In this document: in pieces, positions 24,471 through 36,364 of the stretch | How the letters are laid out: every line of letters starts with the position of its first letter | How positions within the stretch are numbered: the first letter of the stretch is position 1 | Origin: Neckera pumila | Lineage: Eukaryota > Streptophyta > Bryopsida > Hypnales > Neckeraceae | DNA length: 64,000 nucleotides | Reading direction: 5' to 3' | Assembly (NCBI GenBank): GCA_963969595.1 | Contig: OZ018409.1 | Span: 23,614,163-23,678,162, forward strand | Notes under the pieces: generated by a model | What the model was told of the DNA's origin: nothing | Databases searched by the model: none | Seen by the model: only the letters and a program-made list of their open reading frames with translations | Program-made: the position numbers and the translations under genes

Positions 24471-24987
24471 AAATCAAACCCAAGTGGAATCATAATTTTT
24501 TGATCAAAACTATAATTTCTTTGAATTTTTGAAGTAATTAGCCTGAAATGAATACAAAATCGTGTATAGAGTGGAGACATAAATGCCCTATCAACAACCT
24601 ATAACCGTCCTTCTATGTATCTATGAGCACTTATAAATCCACCAATCAAGGCTAACATGTTACCTCATGTTGACATGAAAGCTAAAATCTTGTTAGATTT
24701 GTCAAAATCCTAAATGGTTTAAGATACTTTCTAGACAAATTTGGATGGGGTGGTGAATGCAAATTGGAGCCAAACAATAGGCCACGGAATTGAAAAGCAG
24801 ACGGTAATGGATTGGTCAACCTTAGATGACATTTTCTTTTTGCACAATCAACATTCATACCATTAGATGAGATTTGGGGGTCTTGGAGGGCTCCAAGTTC
24901 CCTTGTTGTGTGCTGCGTTCCCAGACTGCGGGAATGCAGTAGCAGCAACTGGCTGACGTGGTCGAGCGACTGCCACGTTATTTTTTG
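24471..24987. mobile_element. Flank of family C copy 1
   Basis: Shares strings with the surroundings of copy 2: ACAAATCAAACYYAAG at 24,470 and 28,104, and CATTAGATGAGATTTGGGGGTCTTGGAGGG at about 24,860, inversely matched near 26,665-26,700. The mobile unit is therefore probably larger than the hairpin, with GGTCTTGGAGGG close to one end. Confidence 0.5.
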
Positions 24988-25063
24988 AAAAAAAAAAAAA
25001 AAAAAAAAAAATTTGCTTAAAATGATATTTTGGTTAATTTTTTTTTTTTTTTTTTTTTTTTTT
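24988..25063. repeat. A24 and T26 homopolymer runs, inverted
   Basis: A run of 24 A (24,988-25,011) and a run of 26 T (25,038-25,063), 26 bp apart. They could pair with each other. Assembly length here is likely unreliable. Confidence 0.95.
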
Positions 25064-26640
25064 CTTTTTTAGATTTAAATTCTTGGTATTAATCCTTGAA
25101 TTTGTTAATCTACTGCTGAAATATACATAGGTTGATACTTTTGCTTCTTGCAAGCAAATAGACTCCCTTGTTATAAATATTTGTGAACATAAATGATATT
25201 GAGTAGAAAAAATTTTTACTCTCAAACTAGCTCATAGGTTGCCTGACACCATACCATACTGTTCATAACTTGCTCTATGACAGGATACGGACAACTTGAA
25301 GAAGCCAGCTCATATACATAGTCTTTGATGAGCCTCCGGGTTTGGTATCAAGGAACAATTAGCTATATTAAAGTGGACAATATGACGGGCATATTGGAAC
25401 TTGTGCCTTAATTAAGGAAGTTATCACAGAGCTTGGAGGCAAATCCACTGTTGCAACATGAGATTGCCGCCCTCCAGCTGTTCCTTTGCTATTTTTTGAA
25501 AATTGCCCATAAGCAACAAAACTCACAATCTGGTCCCTACTTACGATTGGGTCACAGTGAGAGAGTCGATTGCTGTTGCTTTTGTGGAAACGTGTTCTCG
25601 GAGGTGTATGAGTGGTTGAGCTTCACAAGTATCGGTACAATGGTGCTAGGGTCACAGATCAGCGGCCAACAGGTTGTGATTATTCCGAAGTTAATTTTAT
25701 ATGACAAAGTCATACTAACGTTTCTAACGTTGGTCTTTTGAGTAGGATGAGAGATGTTTTCTCAGGTGAATTACAATAACAAGTAGTAATGCTCTGTAGA
25801 CACCTCGTGTACATCAAGTAGCAAACTAACGGTATGCTGGTTGGTATGGGCACAGGTGAGGATCGTCACCTCCTGGGAAACTTCTTTTTCAAGAATTCCA
25901 AACGACCATATATATTCTTTTGTGTGAAGAGAAGAATAACAGAGTCAAGCAACTCCTGTTGTTTGAATTGTTGCATATGTTTCTTTTTTTACATTTACTC
26001 GGAATCTGTTGTCAAAGGAGGTTGATCGTTTCAAATTGATGTTTTGGTATTGCCTATTGCCGTATTAGAATTTCGGCCAGAACTCAGTTAATCAGGTTGC
26101 AAACATAGACAACATGTATGTGCGTAACTTTGGTTGGATTATGCTATACTTGGAGTTTTTTCTTTTTCCTTATCTTATACCTTGAGGTTTAAACTCCCAA
26201 GGTATTATGTTGTCCGGCTTGAATGAATGATCTGATTACAAGGACATAAGCTGTACTAGTTTATGATCTGAATGGAGATAAGATTACTGATCCACATTAG
26301 TAGCTGGGTTCCAACTCAAGCAACTAAGTAACAGCTTGATACAATAGGGACATCAGCCATAGCATAAGGAGTTGATTCATGCTTCAGTTGTTACAATAAG
26401 AAAATCTTTGCTGATGATATGTAACTAGCTGTCTGTGCAAAAACGATTGAGTTCAGGTTGATGGATATGTAACTAGCTTTCTTTGTAAAAATGACTGAGG
26501 TCAAGGATAAATCATAACTGATATACTTGGAGTAGAAGTCTCGAAAGGGATGCAGAATCTACCTTGAGTCGATCAAGGAAGTACCAAAAAGAATTTTTTT
26601 TTTTTCTAACACACCCGTACCAGCGTTCACTGAATCTGGG
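25064..26640. other. Intergenic, unrecognised
   Basis: Less AT-rich than its surroundings, with one frame of 102 codons (25,433-25,741, +) that has no recognisable domain, so I do not call it a gene. Two 48-bp units sharing GATATGTAACTAGCT are tandem at 26,413-26,512. It may be unique sequence trapped between the two family C copies. Confidence 0.4.
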
Positions 26641-26734
26641 CAGATAAGGGAACAGGCCTGAAATGGCCCTCCAAGACCCCTAACTATCATCTAATGCTTA
26701 TGCAATCCCACTCAAAAATAAAAAATATTAGTTT

Positions 26735-27310
26735 CAAAAATCCAAAATTCCATTTTTTGGTAAATTATTTCATTTTATTTTCATAGTTTTATGTAATTGT
26801 TTATTAAATACCATTTTTAATGATTTTTTTTAATTCAATTGTGGAAATATGTAGTAGACATCCATGCCCACATCTTTCCTTCAATAAGCATCTCCAAAAA
26901 AATTTCACAATTCTCTCTATAATAGAAATTTCATTATTGGGGTGACAATGTTCTAATTTTTGAAAATAGATATCTTATTTTTGTAATGGTATTTTGGAAG
27001 GGCAATTGTTCCATCATGCTCAAATGTACAAAATTAGTTGTAGTGTGAGGGTCAAATAGCAAAATCTAGTTAAAATATAAAGATATCTATTTCACAAAAT
27101 TTGGTCATTGAAATCTCTATTATAGAGAAAATTGTGAAACGTTTTTGGAGATGCTTGTTGAAAAAAAAAATATATATATAAATGTTCCCTATATATCTAT
27201 GCAATCAAATTAAAAAATTCATTAGCAATGTTTTTTAACAAATGATCACGTAGAACCATAAAAATAAAATGAAAAACTTCACCAAAAATGGAGTTTTGTT
27301 TTTTTGAAGT
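26735..27310. mobile_element. Long inverted-repeat element, family C copy 2
   Basis: Arms of about 250 bp pair inversely: AATTCCATTTTTTGGTAAAT with CACCAAAAATGGAGTTTT, and CTTCAATAAGCATCTCCAAA with TTTGGAGATGCTTGTTGAA. The loop again has CCATCATGCTCAAATGTA. It is more diverged than copy 1, and its outer arm is partly lost. Confidence 0.8.
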
Positions 27311-27604
27311 TGATTTGGTATGCATGATCGAGACTACATAGAAATGCAATGATGCAAGAATTGCATCAAAATTGTAAAAAAGAGCATTTGAAAATGGAAG
27401 TATTTGTATGTGACCAAAAAGATAGTGCAAGGACTTTTGGTAGGTATTGCACTATAAGAGGAGTGTGGAGGCATGAGAATTTCTCAAGGAAAGGAACATT
27501 TCAATTCTTTATTTTCCAATAGAGGCATCCAAGGACAAAATTCGCAATTTAACTTAATCCTTTAACATCCTATTGTTTACAATACAAAAAAATCTACATA
27601 CAAT

Positions 27605-27790
27605 TTAGCTTGCTGTGGTGTCAAGTGCTGTATAAGTGACCTGCCAATCTTGTCCACCTACAATTCCTGGTTGACTAAAATGGCGGATGCAAGTCTATAT
27701 TGCCGTGGTGTCAAAATTGTTGTATGAGTAGCCTACCAATTCTGTCCACCTACAATTCTTGGTTGACTAAAATGGCGGATGCAAATGAAT
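27605..27790. repeat. Tandem duplication, 92-bp period
   Basis: TGTCCACCTACAATTC occurs at 27,651 and 27,743; both units end in TTGACTAAAATGGCGGATGC. About 90% identical by eye. No gene is associated. Confidence 0.9.
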
Positions 27791-30327
27791 GTACTTGCTA
27801 TATGTGATTGCACACCATCTCCGCATGTCAAATAGCTTGGCCCTAACAAACTTGAACTAAATCAATTGCTTTCAAATAAAAACAGCTAGACAAGCGGCAA
27901 TCCCACACCAGTCATTCAGAGATTTCATCAGTACTCAGATTTACATATTCAATTCTATATATGGATTTTTTTTGTATTATAAAGTGTAGGCTGATTTGGC
28001 CTTGTTGGACACCAAAGGATTAATATAGACAAACTTATTACCATGCAAATTAAATATCTTAGTGCCAATTTTAAAAGGCACATATCTTTGATAGGTAAGC
28101 GATTGTTTCACAAATCAAACTTAAGAGGAATTTTTTAACCTTTTGATTAAAGTTTTAATTTTTATAAATTTTTTAAGTTGTCTACCTTGAAATTAGATAG
28201 AGGACTAGAATTAACCTTCTTCTATTCTAAGATTAGAGGTCCATAACCTCAATAGAATCCATTTATGAACTTATGGAGGTGTCTCATTGCATAAAGGGAG
28301 ACATATTCTTTTCCATATCGTGGGGTTCCTTTTACCAATATGATTTTCTCTCTAGACCTTTGATTGAACATGGTTGACCAAGATCCAACCATCTAACATA
28401 GAGGTTATCTCTAGTAATGCAAAAGTAGAACGCATTGCAGTCAAGAACTATAAACAACTGGGCCTCATTATGACAAGTAGCATCCCTTGCCTCTCCTAAG
28501 GCCCAACTCATTATTTGTATAATAAGGCTTTGCTTTTGCTAACCTAATTTAGAAAAAGTGACCATTTACCGATTGATTTGCAAATTTGAGGAGTTTGACC
28601 TCTTGAAATATTTTGTAGAAAATTATCCTTGAAAGTTGAATGGAAATGGCATCCAATCCACGCAGTTTGAGATTGTTTGGACCATCTTGAAAGTAGTTAT
28701 GAATTTTGAGGTTGGAATCACATACAACTCTGAAGACTACCAACCCCTTATATGTTCATTATTGTTACATTGACAAATGCAATTGGTACATTCAAGAAAG
28801 CAATACAATTCTTTGTGTTAGAGAATGCTGCTTTACAGACTTCCTATCTAAGGTGGTCTTCCTTTATTAGTTTGGATAAAAAATTACAAGCATAATGCCT
28901 TTGAATTTTTTCCAAATGCACTTGTAAAGCATCTCATATAGTGTGAGATCTAGTTGGCATTGCTAAAAGGGGTACAGTAGCGTTGTGAGGAATTTTACAT
29001 AATTTATCACTTCAAAGTATAAAAATCTCAAGCCTTTCAAAAGGAAAGGCCCTCCCAAAGATGCCACTTGCATTGCATGTGAGATGCTTCCTTATTGAAT
29101 CTCATATCATAGAATGCACCACTAGTAGGGCTTCTTTTTAGATATACATTCCTTAAAAAATCACTAGACCCCCTTTTCTATCCTTAAAATCCAAGGGACT
29201 TGTTTAATGAATTTTTTATTCATTTGAAGTTTACGATGGACATACAAATATAGATACATAGATCTGAATATGGTGTCATATATACATACACACACAAGTG
29301 TAAATATGTAATCTTTAAAATTAGAAAATTCCAATAGTTTGAAAAAAATCAGTTCTAGATGGTGTTTTTAAAAACATGGAGTGATTGTGTGTTCAAAAAC
29401 ACCGGCCACACCAAGTTCATTTAAATTAGATTTTCTTTCTTCAACCATTTAGTACTTAGTTCTTTACTTATTTATTGGCTTTGGACTTCTAGAAAACATA
29501 TAGTTTCATTTATAAACAATATTTTGAAAAATATTCTGGTAATTTTTCATAACCAAATTGTACATGGAAATACAATTTGCCTTTGTTGGAAAAATTAGGA
29601 CATCAAAAGGTTAACCCCTGGCCTAAAGGGCCATTTTGACCTATTTGAATTCTATTTTGATGACATATTTGATATCTACATTTTGATACTATCGCATTTG
29701 ACTACATTATCATGTTGTACACCATATTATATAATACAAAGCATATGATACATAACCCTATTTCCATACATGACAAGGGTTCTATAAAAATTATAACGTG
29801 CCAACGAAGTAACATGATGTTTACCCATCTCCCAAATAATTCAATCCATTATAAAAGTTGGAAACCCACTTCAGAGCCAATCCAGCTGAAATTTCGAAGA
29901 CCTTAATTTTGAACCACTGAGAAAGGGTTCATGATAAATAAAACTTCTCTGCCAAATTTCTCTAGGAATAGCATGCACTGTAATTAGCTCAGACTTTAGC
30001 AGCTAATATTCTGGTATGAGGGCACCGGTTTGATCCAAGCCTCTGCTAAAATCTACTCCTTGTAGCAGATTCTAGAGTTTAGGGACTAAACGGTTGAACG
30101 AGTTCACGTTGGCACGGTCTCCTTCTACCAGAAATCTTTCAGTATTGTTTCATAAGCTTTCTATCAGAAACCTATCATACAATCAGGGCACAGAAATTAA
30201 CGGTCCTAACCCCTCCGAACCGGAACTAACATCACAATACGGGTGTGGAAGTTTTGCTAATAGCTGTTGAACCAACTTCAGTATTTTTGCAAGTAATTAA
30301 CTGCAGAAATAAACAACGATCCAGGGC
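27791..30327. other. Intergenic and PTAC2-like gene 3' flank
   Basis: No gene recognised. A family A-type end, GGTTAACCCCTGGCCTAAAGG, lies near 29,617, and a related interior block occurs at 28,610-28,740 (also near 43,690-43,770). At 29,985-30,036 there is a weak tRNA-promoter-like arrangement that I rejected as a tRNA. Confidence 0.45.
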
Positions 30328-33300
30328 TCACAAGGTTGTCAAGAGGCTCCGACCTTTTCTTCCCGTGTATGACTTGCTCTCGGTCTTCCGGGAGAGGATG
30401 GCAGACAAGGGCTCATTTGTCCGAGGGAAGTGCTTCTCCAGTTGCACTCCAGCCAACCAGTTTTGAAGGACTGGTGCCCATGTGACAATTCGCCCTTCAT
30501 TCCATTTGGCGAAGTCAAAGGGCGCACCTATATCTGTGAGGGAACCGAGCACTGCTCTTGCAACAGGAAGACTCTTCAAATCCCTGTTTGGATCCTTGTC
30601 ACCCCACCTGCACACACCCCAATAAAGTCAACCTGTTATAAATATTCTCGCATAAATCGCATTACGACGTGATTGCATATCGCCACGATTTAATTGTTTT
30701 CCGCTCCACAGTGCGTTGGTCTCTGTTACAATTAATTTCATAATATAAAAACATGGAAAACCAGTAAGATGACAGGCAATACAGCCCCAGAACGCCTATT
30801 CGTACAAGGCCTAACCTTGTGCACAACTGCTAGAAGAAAGAAATCCAATCAATTAACCACAGTTATCCCGATTTAATATCCATAGGGTTGGAAACAGTTC
30901 ATTTAGGTTGGAAACAGTTCATTTAAGAACCTTTTTACAAAATGTACAAATAGAAAAGAGTAATCGTACCCTACATTTATTTAGTGATGGAATAGCTTTG
31001 GAAAAATATTATAATTGACTATTAACTTTCCAGAGTGGACTTTCTATTTTAGCCTGGGCACTCGCAGTTAACACAAACATGGAAAGAACGAACAGCTGGA
31101 GTTAAAACCATCAATGGAAGGTTTCAGAAACATACTTTGTAACTATACTCAGAAGAGGAGGAAAAGACGTCTCTTTCTTAATTTCAGCTTCCAAGTCTAG
31201 CAGCCAGGCAACAAGCGTAGTCATCGCAGCCCCCACTGACATCCTGGTAACACAAAAACGAGTAGTTTAGTTATGAGGTCAATGATATGATCATACAAGT
31301 GTAAACAAGCATACGCACGCTGAACAGAAATTTGTTACGCTCAAAAGTAGGAAACTTTCTTAAGCCCTAAGCGGCCAAAAGCGGTCACTTCCATATCACT
31401 TCCATAAGAGTTCAAATAGATCAATAAGAAAGCTTCGAGAAAGATAAAAAAATGTACCAATAGAAAGAAGAAAGCATAACCTACATTTTTGAACAACAGA
31501 AATATGTTTTAAAAGTTACTATAATCGACTGTTTTAGCTTCCAAAGTGGCGGAATTCGTATTTTTTCCTTAGGCACTTAGGGTTTAGCAAGAATTGAAAT
31601 TTCTGTATACATAGGATTATAGTTAAGAGTGAGGTAATTTTTACGTATCGTGTCAGATAAAAAGCTCACTTTCAGAGACCACTATGTTAGAAAACTTGAC
31701 TACCAAAAGAAGCAATAGCAGTTACAGAAAGTTCATGACCTGTGCACATCAATAGACCACATCAAGTCCGAGCGGGAGAAAGCTTCGGCAAACACCCCGC
31801 GCTGTCGTGCTTCAGCAAAGACTCGGCAAGCTCTCTGTCGTTGTCCAAGGCACCAAAGGGCTTCCAACAAAGCATTATAGAACTTCAAGTTACTGCCTAC
31901 CCCATCTACCTTAAGGCCATCCAAGGCGTACTCCACCCTTTGCCAGTTTGTACCCTCGTCCATCTCACCCTTAAAAATGCCACCCACCACTGCATATATA
32001 CTTGGCATGTTTGGCTCGAGCATTTCCTCCACGACCTTGCTTGCATCTTCCCATCTGAAAAGCAAACAGATTCGAGCGAACTAAGACTCCAGCAAACTGA
32101 GACTCAGAAAACCATTACTACTCCAGTAAGACCAATGTATGCACATCTTCCAGCTCAATCCGATTAGAAGGCTCAAAACAACAGATTGAATGACAACAGA
32201 CGAAATACCTGTTCCGGCGAGCACAGACAGACAGCATGAGGCAATAGGCATCAACGCTGGGCACTCCACCCCCAACTTTTAGATCCAAGAATTGAGCTTT
32301 GGCTTCATCAAACAGTCCTGCTGTGCAATAGACACCCATCAAAGCTTCATAAGTGAGTCTGTTGGGTGGACACCGAGCCTCTTCCATATCTCGACTCACT
32401 TCAATGGCGTCGTCGAAAAGACCTCCACGACCGAATGCTTCAATGAGTGAATTGTATGTGGATACATCTGCTGAAAGGCCTGCATCGCTCATGGTTAAAT
32501 AAGCACTTCCAGCTTCACAATACAGACCACCACCTGTACAGACAGTAAAAGAATATGAGGCACAAAACTCACAGCCATACCCAAAGGAAGCAATCCTCAA
32601 CTAACAACCATCCTTCCACCTAGTGACAGAGAAATTATTACAGCGAACGAAATGGAAAATCCTCCATAGTATGATTCCAAGATTTCATGAGAGAAATGAG
32701 CTAAAAGAGTTGAGCATTTCCAAAAAGGATAGCGGTTGTAGGACCTGCAAAGGCCCCAATCAAGGCATTGTACGTATTCCGGTCAATTTCGCATCCACTC
32801 TCCTTTAAGCTATTGAAAGCGCTAGTGGTATCGGAATAAAGAGCAGCATTTCCGTAAGCTGCAATCAGACCTGTGCAGACACCAAAAACCGACCAACATT
32901 GTTCAGACCGTATCCATACGTGATAGATCCTGATAAATGACATAAGATGCATCGTACCCAATTGCTTACCAGTAAAACCATCTGAAGTGGGCGTGACATT
33001 GCTTTGAAGCATGTGCCGATGTATTTTTGTAGCCGCCTTGTGAAGTCCCCCTTTGCCACAAGAATAAAGCAGGCCAGCATAAGTTGACATATCTGGCTCC
33101 AGCCCACCATCCTGCAATAAACTCAATATCAATAATAAGGTATTCGAATAGAAAAAACCAGTTGGGATGAGCTCTAACGTCGGTGCTCTACTCCACCCTA
33201 AGCAGCGCTGTAAACTAACTGGAACCAAAGGGGAAAAAAGCAGCTATTCGTGCCAAGGAATGAATTCCACTGAAAATTCCAATATCATGATGTCCTAGCC

Positions 33301-35477
33301 CATAAAAAGAAAGTAAGGAAGGAAATAAATATCACAACTAGAGAAAAGGATGGAAGAGTGCGTACAAGCAAGTCCCAGAATAGATTGATCGATTCTTGGA
33401 AAAATCCTCCTTGCCCAAAAACATGAATGAGTGTGTTGAAGGTGGTGATATCAGGTTCAGTACCCCTCGATTTCATGTCCGTGAACAGAACTCGCACTTC
33501 ATCATAACAACCATGCTTACCGTACGCCTCCAGAAGTGAACTAAACGTGACCACATTTGGGCTGCATCCAGCATCCTGCATTTGCTTAAACACTTTGGCA
33601 GCTGCTCGATACTTGCCAGCCCTTCCATAAGCATCAATCAGAATGTTATAGGCCACTACGTCAGGGGCGTTTCCGGCCTTCTCCATTTCTCGTAACAAAT
33701 CTGCAGCGCCTTCATGCTGGCCTGCCTGCCCATACGAATCTACGAGAGCGTTGTACGTGACAGTGTCTGGAACCACACCTGCCTCGTTCATGGTCCGAAA
33801 AATCATGCCAGCTTCCTCCACAAGAGCCCGGCTGCCAAATGTACATAAAATGCACTGCTCAGTACCATAATTGGGCACTCTGTCACCTATAAACCAAGTT
33901 TTTCAGTAAACTTAGACAGTTCCAGAACTTTTAGACAATATCATAAAGAAATCTTCGCAATGATTCATAGGGAGGTCTCCAGGTTGTTAGGATGATCATA
34001 CAGAGGTCCCCCATATGATCACTGTGAACATAGGAAGACGTCCATATGCAAAATGAGGAAAAAATTATTTCACACACTTTTTAAATGCTGTTTCTAAATG
34101 CTGTCTAAAACATCCGGAAACAGTCTGATTTTACTAAAAAACTGTTTATGCCACCCACCCAGAAATCCTCCATGAAAACACACAAAATAGAGTACTCAAT
34201 ATTTACTTAAGATATTTTGCAAATTCAGGTACTCGACATGTTAAGCATTGAATTCCGGACATGGTACATTGAAAGACACCAACCTGCTGCAGGCGCTTAG
34301 GAGCGTATTGTAGGTTATAATGTCAGGCTGAATACCCTCATGTCGCATTTGTGCAAACAGTCCTAGAAGACCCTCCCACTCCAGACCCCCTTTTGCACAA
34401 GCATTAATCACAGTATTGTACGTTATTAAATTCGGTGTCACTTTCTCTCGTTTCATCCGTGTCAACAAATGAAGTGATGCTTCATGTTGACCGTTGCGTC
34501 CATACGCATTAATCAGAGCTGTGAAAGAGTACACATTCCATTCCACATCATTCAGTGGCATATCTTCAAATAATTCGGAGGCCTTGTCCAGCATTCCTTC
34601 CCGCCCCATAATTCCTGTCAGAATGCTCCAATCAGGAAAACTGTCCAATTCGATTGATTTTGCAACAGAAAAGAAAACTTATCTGCATTTGCAATCATTA
34701 CATTTACACAAACTGTAAAATTCTCAATCTCCCACCATGCAGTTCTCTCTCTATGCAAGTCTCTCTAGACTTTCTCTTTCCATTTCTGTGCATCAGCACT
34801 GAAATTCCAGAAACCAAAAGCTTCAAACGGAGAGCTCAGATGCGTGGATCATTAAAATTACACGTACTGTAAAATTCCCGATCTCTCACCATGTAAGTCT
34901 CTCTCTAGACTTTCCATTTTCTGCACTGATTTTCCAGATCCAAAAGCTTCAAAATGGAGAGTGATGCCAGGACCTTACCTATCATGATTGTGTAAACGTG
35001 CTCATTAGGCTTACACCATTGATGTCGCTGCATGTACTTGAACAACCGCAACGCCTTCTGCCAATCACTCCGCTGCGCAAATTCCCTGAAAATGAGAGAA
35101 AACTCGTGCATGGTGAGCTTGTTCTTAAACCCTTCCATGGTTCTGGCAATGCTTCCGCGCGGTGCGAGCGAGGTGAGGTTGTTGATGGCGTTCTCCACGT
35201 CGTAGCTGTACTTGCCCTTAACCATATCCGGATTCTCCAGGGCGGCAGCGACGGCCACATGCTGCGCTTGGCGACTGAGCGGCCTCCGAGCGCCGCTTAA
35301 AGAGGAAGCCTGCGCCACTTCCATGACGAAGTTGGTCGATGCCCTGCGCGTATGCCACCCCAGGCGAGTACGAAATGACAGCAGAGAGCTTGAGAGCTTC
35401 TCGCATCGTGGCGAGAGTGGTTGCAGCGCGTCGCTCAATATGTATCCTGCAATGCACTGGTTTGCTGCCATTGCCAT
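30328..35477 (-). CDS. PTAC2: PTAC2 homologue, plastid PPR-SMR protein
   Basis: Nine exons by splice sites and reading phase: 35477-34979, 34614-34284, 33831-33366, 33111-32970, 32870-32745, 32533-32209, 32054-31740, 31243-31136 and 30607-30328. All junctions are GT-AG and phase-consistent, giving 863 aa. PTAC2 is a component of the plastid-encoded RNA polymerase assembly needed for chloroplast transcription. The N-terminus is rich in S, R and A and acts as a likely plastid transit peptide. From about residue 110 to 720 run P-type PPR repeats (for example YSFTALINAYGRNGQHEASL, ITYNTVINACAKGG and GIQPDIITYNTLLSAC). The C-terminal SMR-type region begins with MWSIDVHRMS near 728 and ends GRIVTWAPVLQNW plus a basic tail. 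Repeat order, the conserved VEYALDGL..ALLEALWCLGQ segment and total length fit PTAC2 closely. A telo-box lies just upstream of the ATG. Confidence 0.93.
34712..34975. repeat. Tandem duplication inside PTAC2 intron 1
   Basis: Two units, about 150 bp apart, share ACTGTAAAATTCYCRATCTC, CAAGTCTCTCTAGACTTTC and CCAAAAGCTTCAAA. The right unit abuts the exon 1 donor. On the coding strand the copies are rich in GAGA. Confidence 0.8.
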
Positions 35478-35500
35478 TACCTAAACCCTAAACCCTCTTC
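35478..35500 (-). promoter_or_regulatory. Telo-box in the PTAC2 leader
   Basis: The plus strand reads CCTAAACCCTAAACCCT directly next to the start codon; on the coding strand this is AGGGTTTAGGGTTTAGG. Telo-boxes (AAACCCTAA) are common near transcription starts of growth-related plant genes. Another lies at about 35,919-35,936 (CCAAACCCTAAACCCTGG). Function here is inferred. Confidence 0.6.
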
Positions 35501-35944
35501 TGAACAAGTGAACCCAACTGGAATCAACAACGTTACTCTCTACACCGCCTCATCATTCAAAAGCCAAACAACGTCCTCCCTCACCATAACCTCACTTCGC
35601 CAGACAATCTCTCCGTGAATTGCAACAGACTCGCAGTCTCCACGACCTCACGAAAATTCCACGGCGCAACCCTTTTAATTGTTTCGATTCCAATTAAGCG
35701 AACGCTCTGCGAATTTCAACTCACAATCACAGTCGCAGTCGCCACCACCACTCAAAACCCCCACAAAAAAATGGAAAAAGCTTTTACGCAACCACCTCAA
35801 ATTGCAACAGAACGTCCCACGTAGACCATGAAACACTCTATAAGGCTATAAAATACAATCCTAATGCGAGGAATCAATAGACGGAGTAAACCCCAGTCAC
35901 AGGCAAATTCCAGAAACCCCAAACCCTAAACCCTGGAGAACTGG

Positions 35945-36300
35945 ATAAGGCTGGCCCAGTGCTCCAGAAACCATTCATGGCGAACCCCGATACCCGGATG
36001 AATTAAACTTCAACTTTTGACATGCTCTGTCATCCGATTTCAATTGCAAACAACGACGCACTGGACAATCAGGAGTACGTGTTTTAGTACTGTGTTGCTT
36101 TCTATGAAATTTTTGTAGGAACTGAGTGCGCAGCATTCATGGCGAAGATATCCGAATGACCTAAAACCCAATATTTCGACCGATTCACATGTTTTGTCAT
36201 TTCACTTCAATTGCACAAGGACGTAACTTAGTGGCGAATCTGAGGACATGGTAGTATTGCTCTCTTGTGCACAGAGGCGAATCCGAAGCAAATATTTGTA
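35945..36300. repeat. Diverged duplication, 162-bp period
   Basis: ATTCATGGCGAA occurs at 35,973 and 36,135; each is followed by GATGAATT/GAATGACC, a CATGYTYTGTCAT string and a TTTCAATTGCA string. It lies between the stop codon of the PC-esterase gene and the PTAC2 promoter. Confidence 0.75.
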
Positions 36301-36364
36301 TTGCTTTCTTTAAATTTTTTCATAGAAACGGAGTATTCGTCACTTCGCGGACGCCTTCAGGGGC

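Noticed and set aside
25433..25741. 102-codon plus-strand frame between the two foldback elements
   Set aside because: No domain, no splice partners and an ordinary length for chance in this composition; recorded only as part of an unrecognised stretch.
29978..30050. Possible tRNA gene or SINE head: TTAGCTCAG followed 42 bp later by GGTTTGATCC
   Set aside because: The spacing fits internal Pol III boxes, but the acceptor and T stems do not pair and no anticodon arm can be drawn. At most a decayed tRNA-like repeat.
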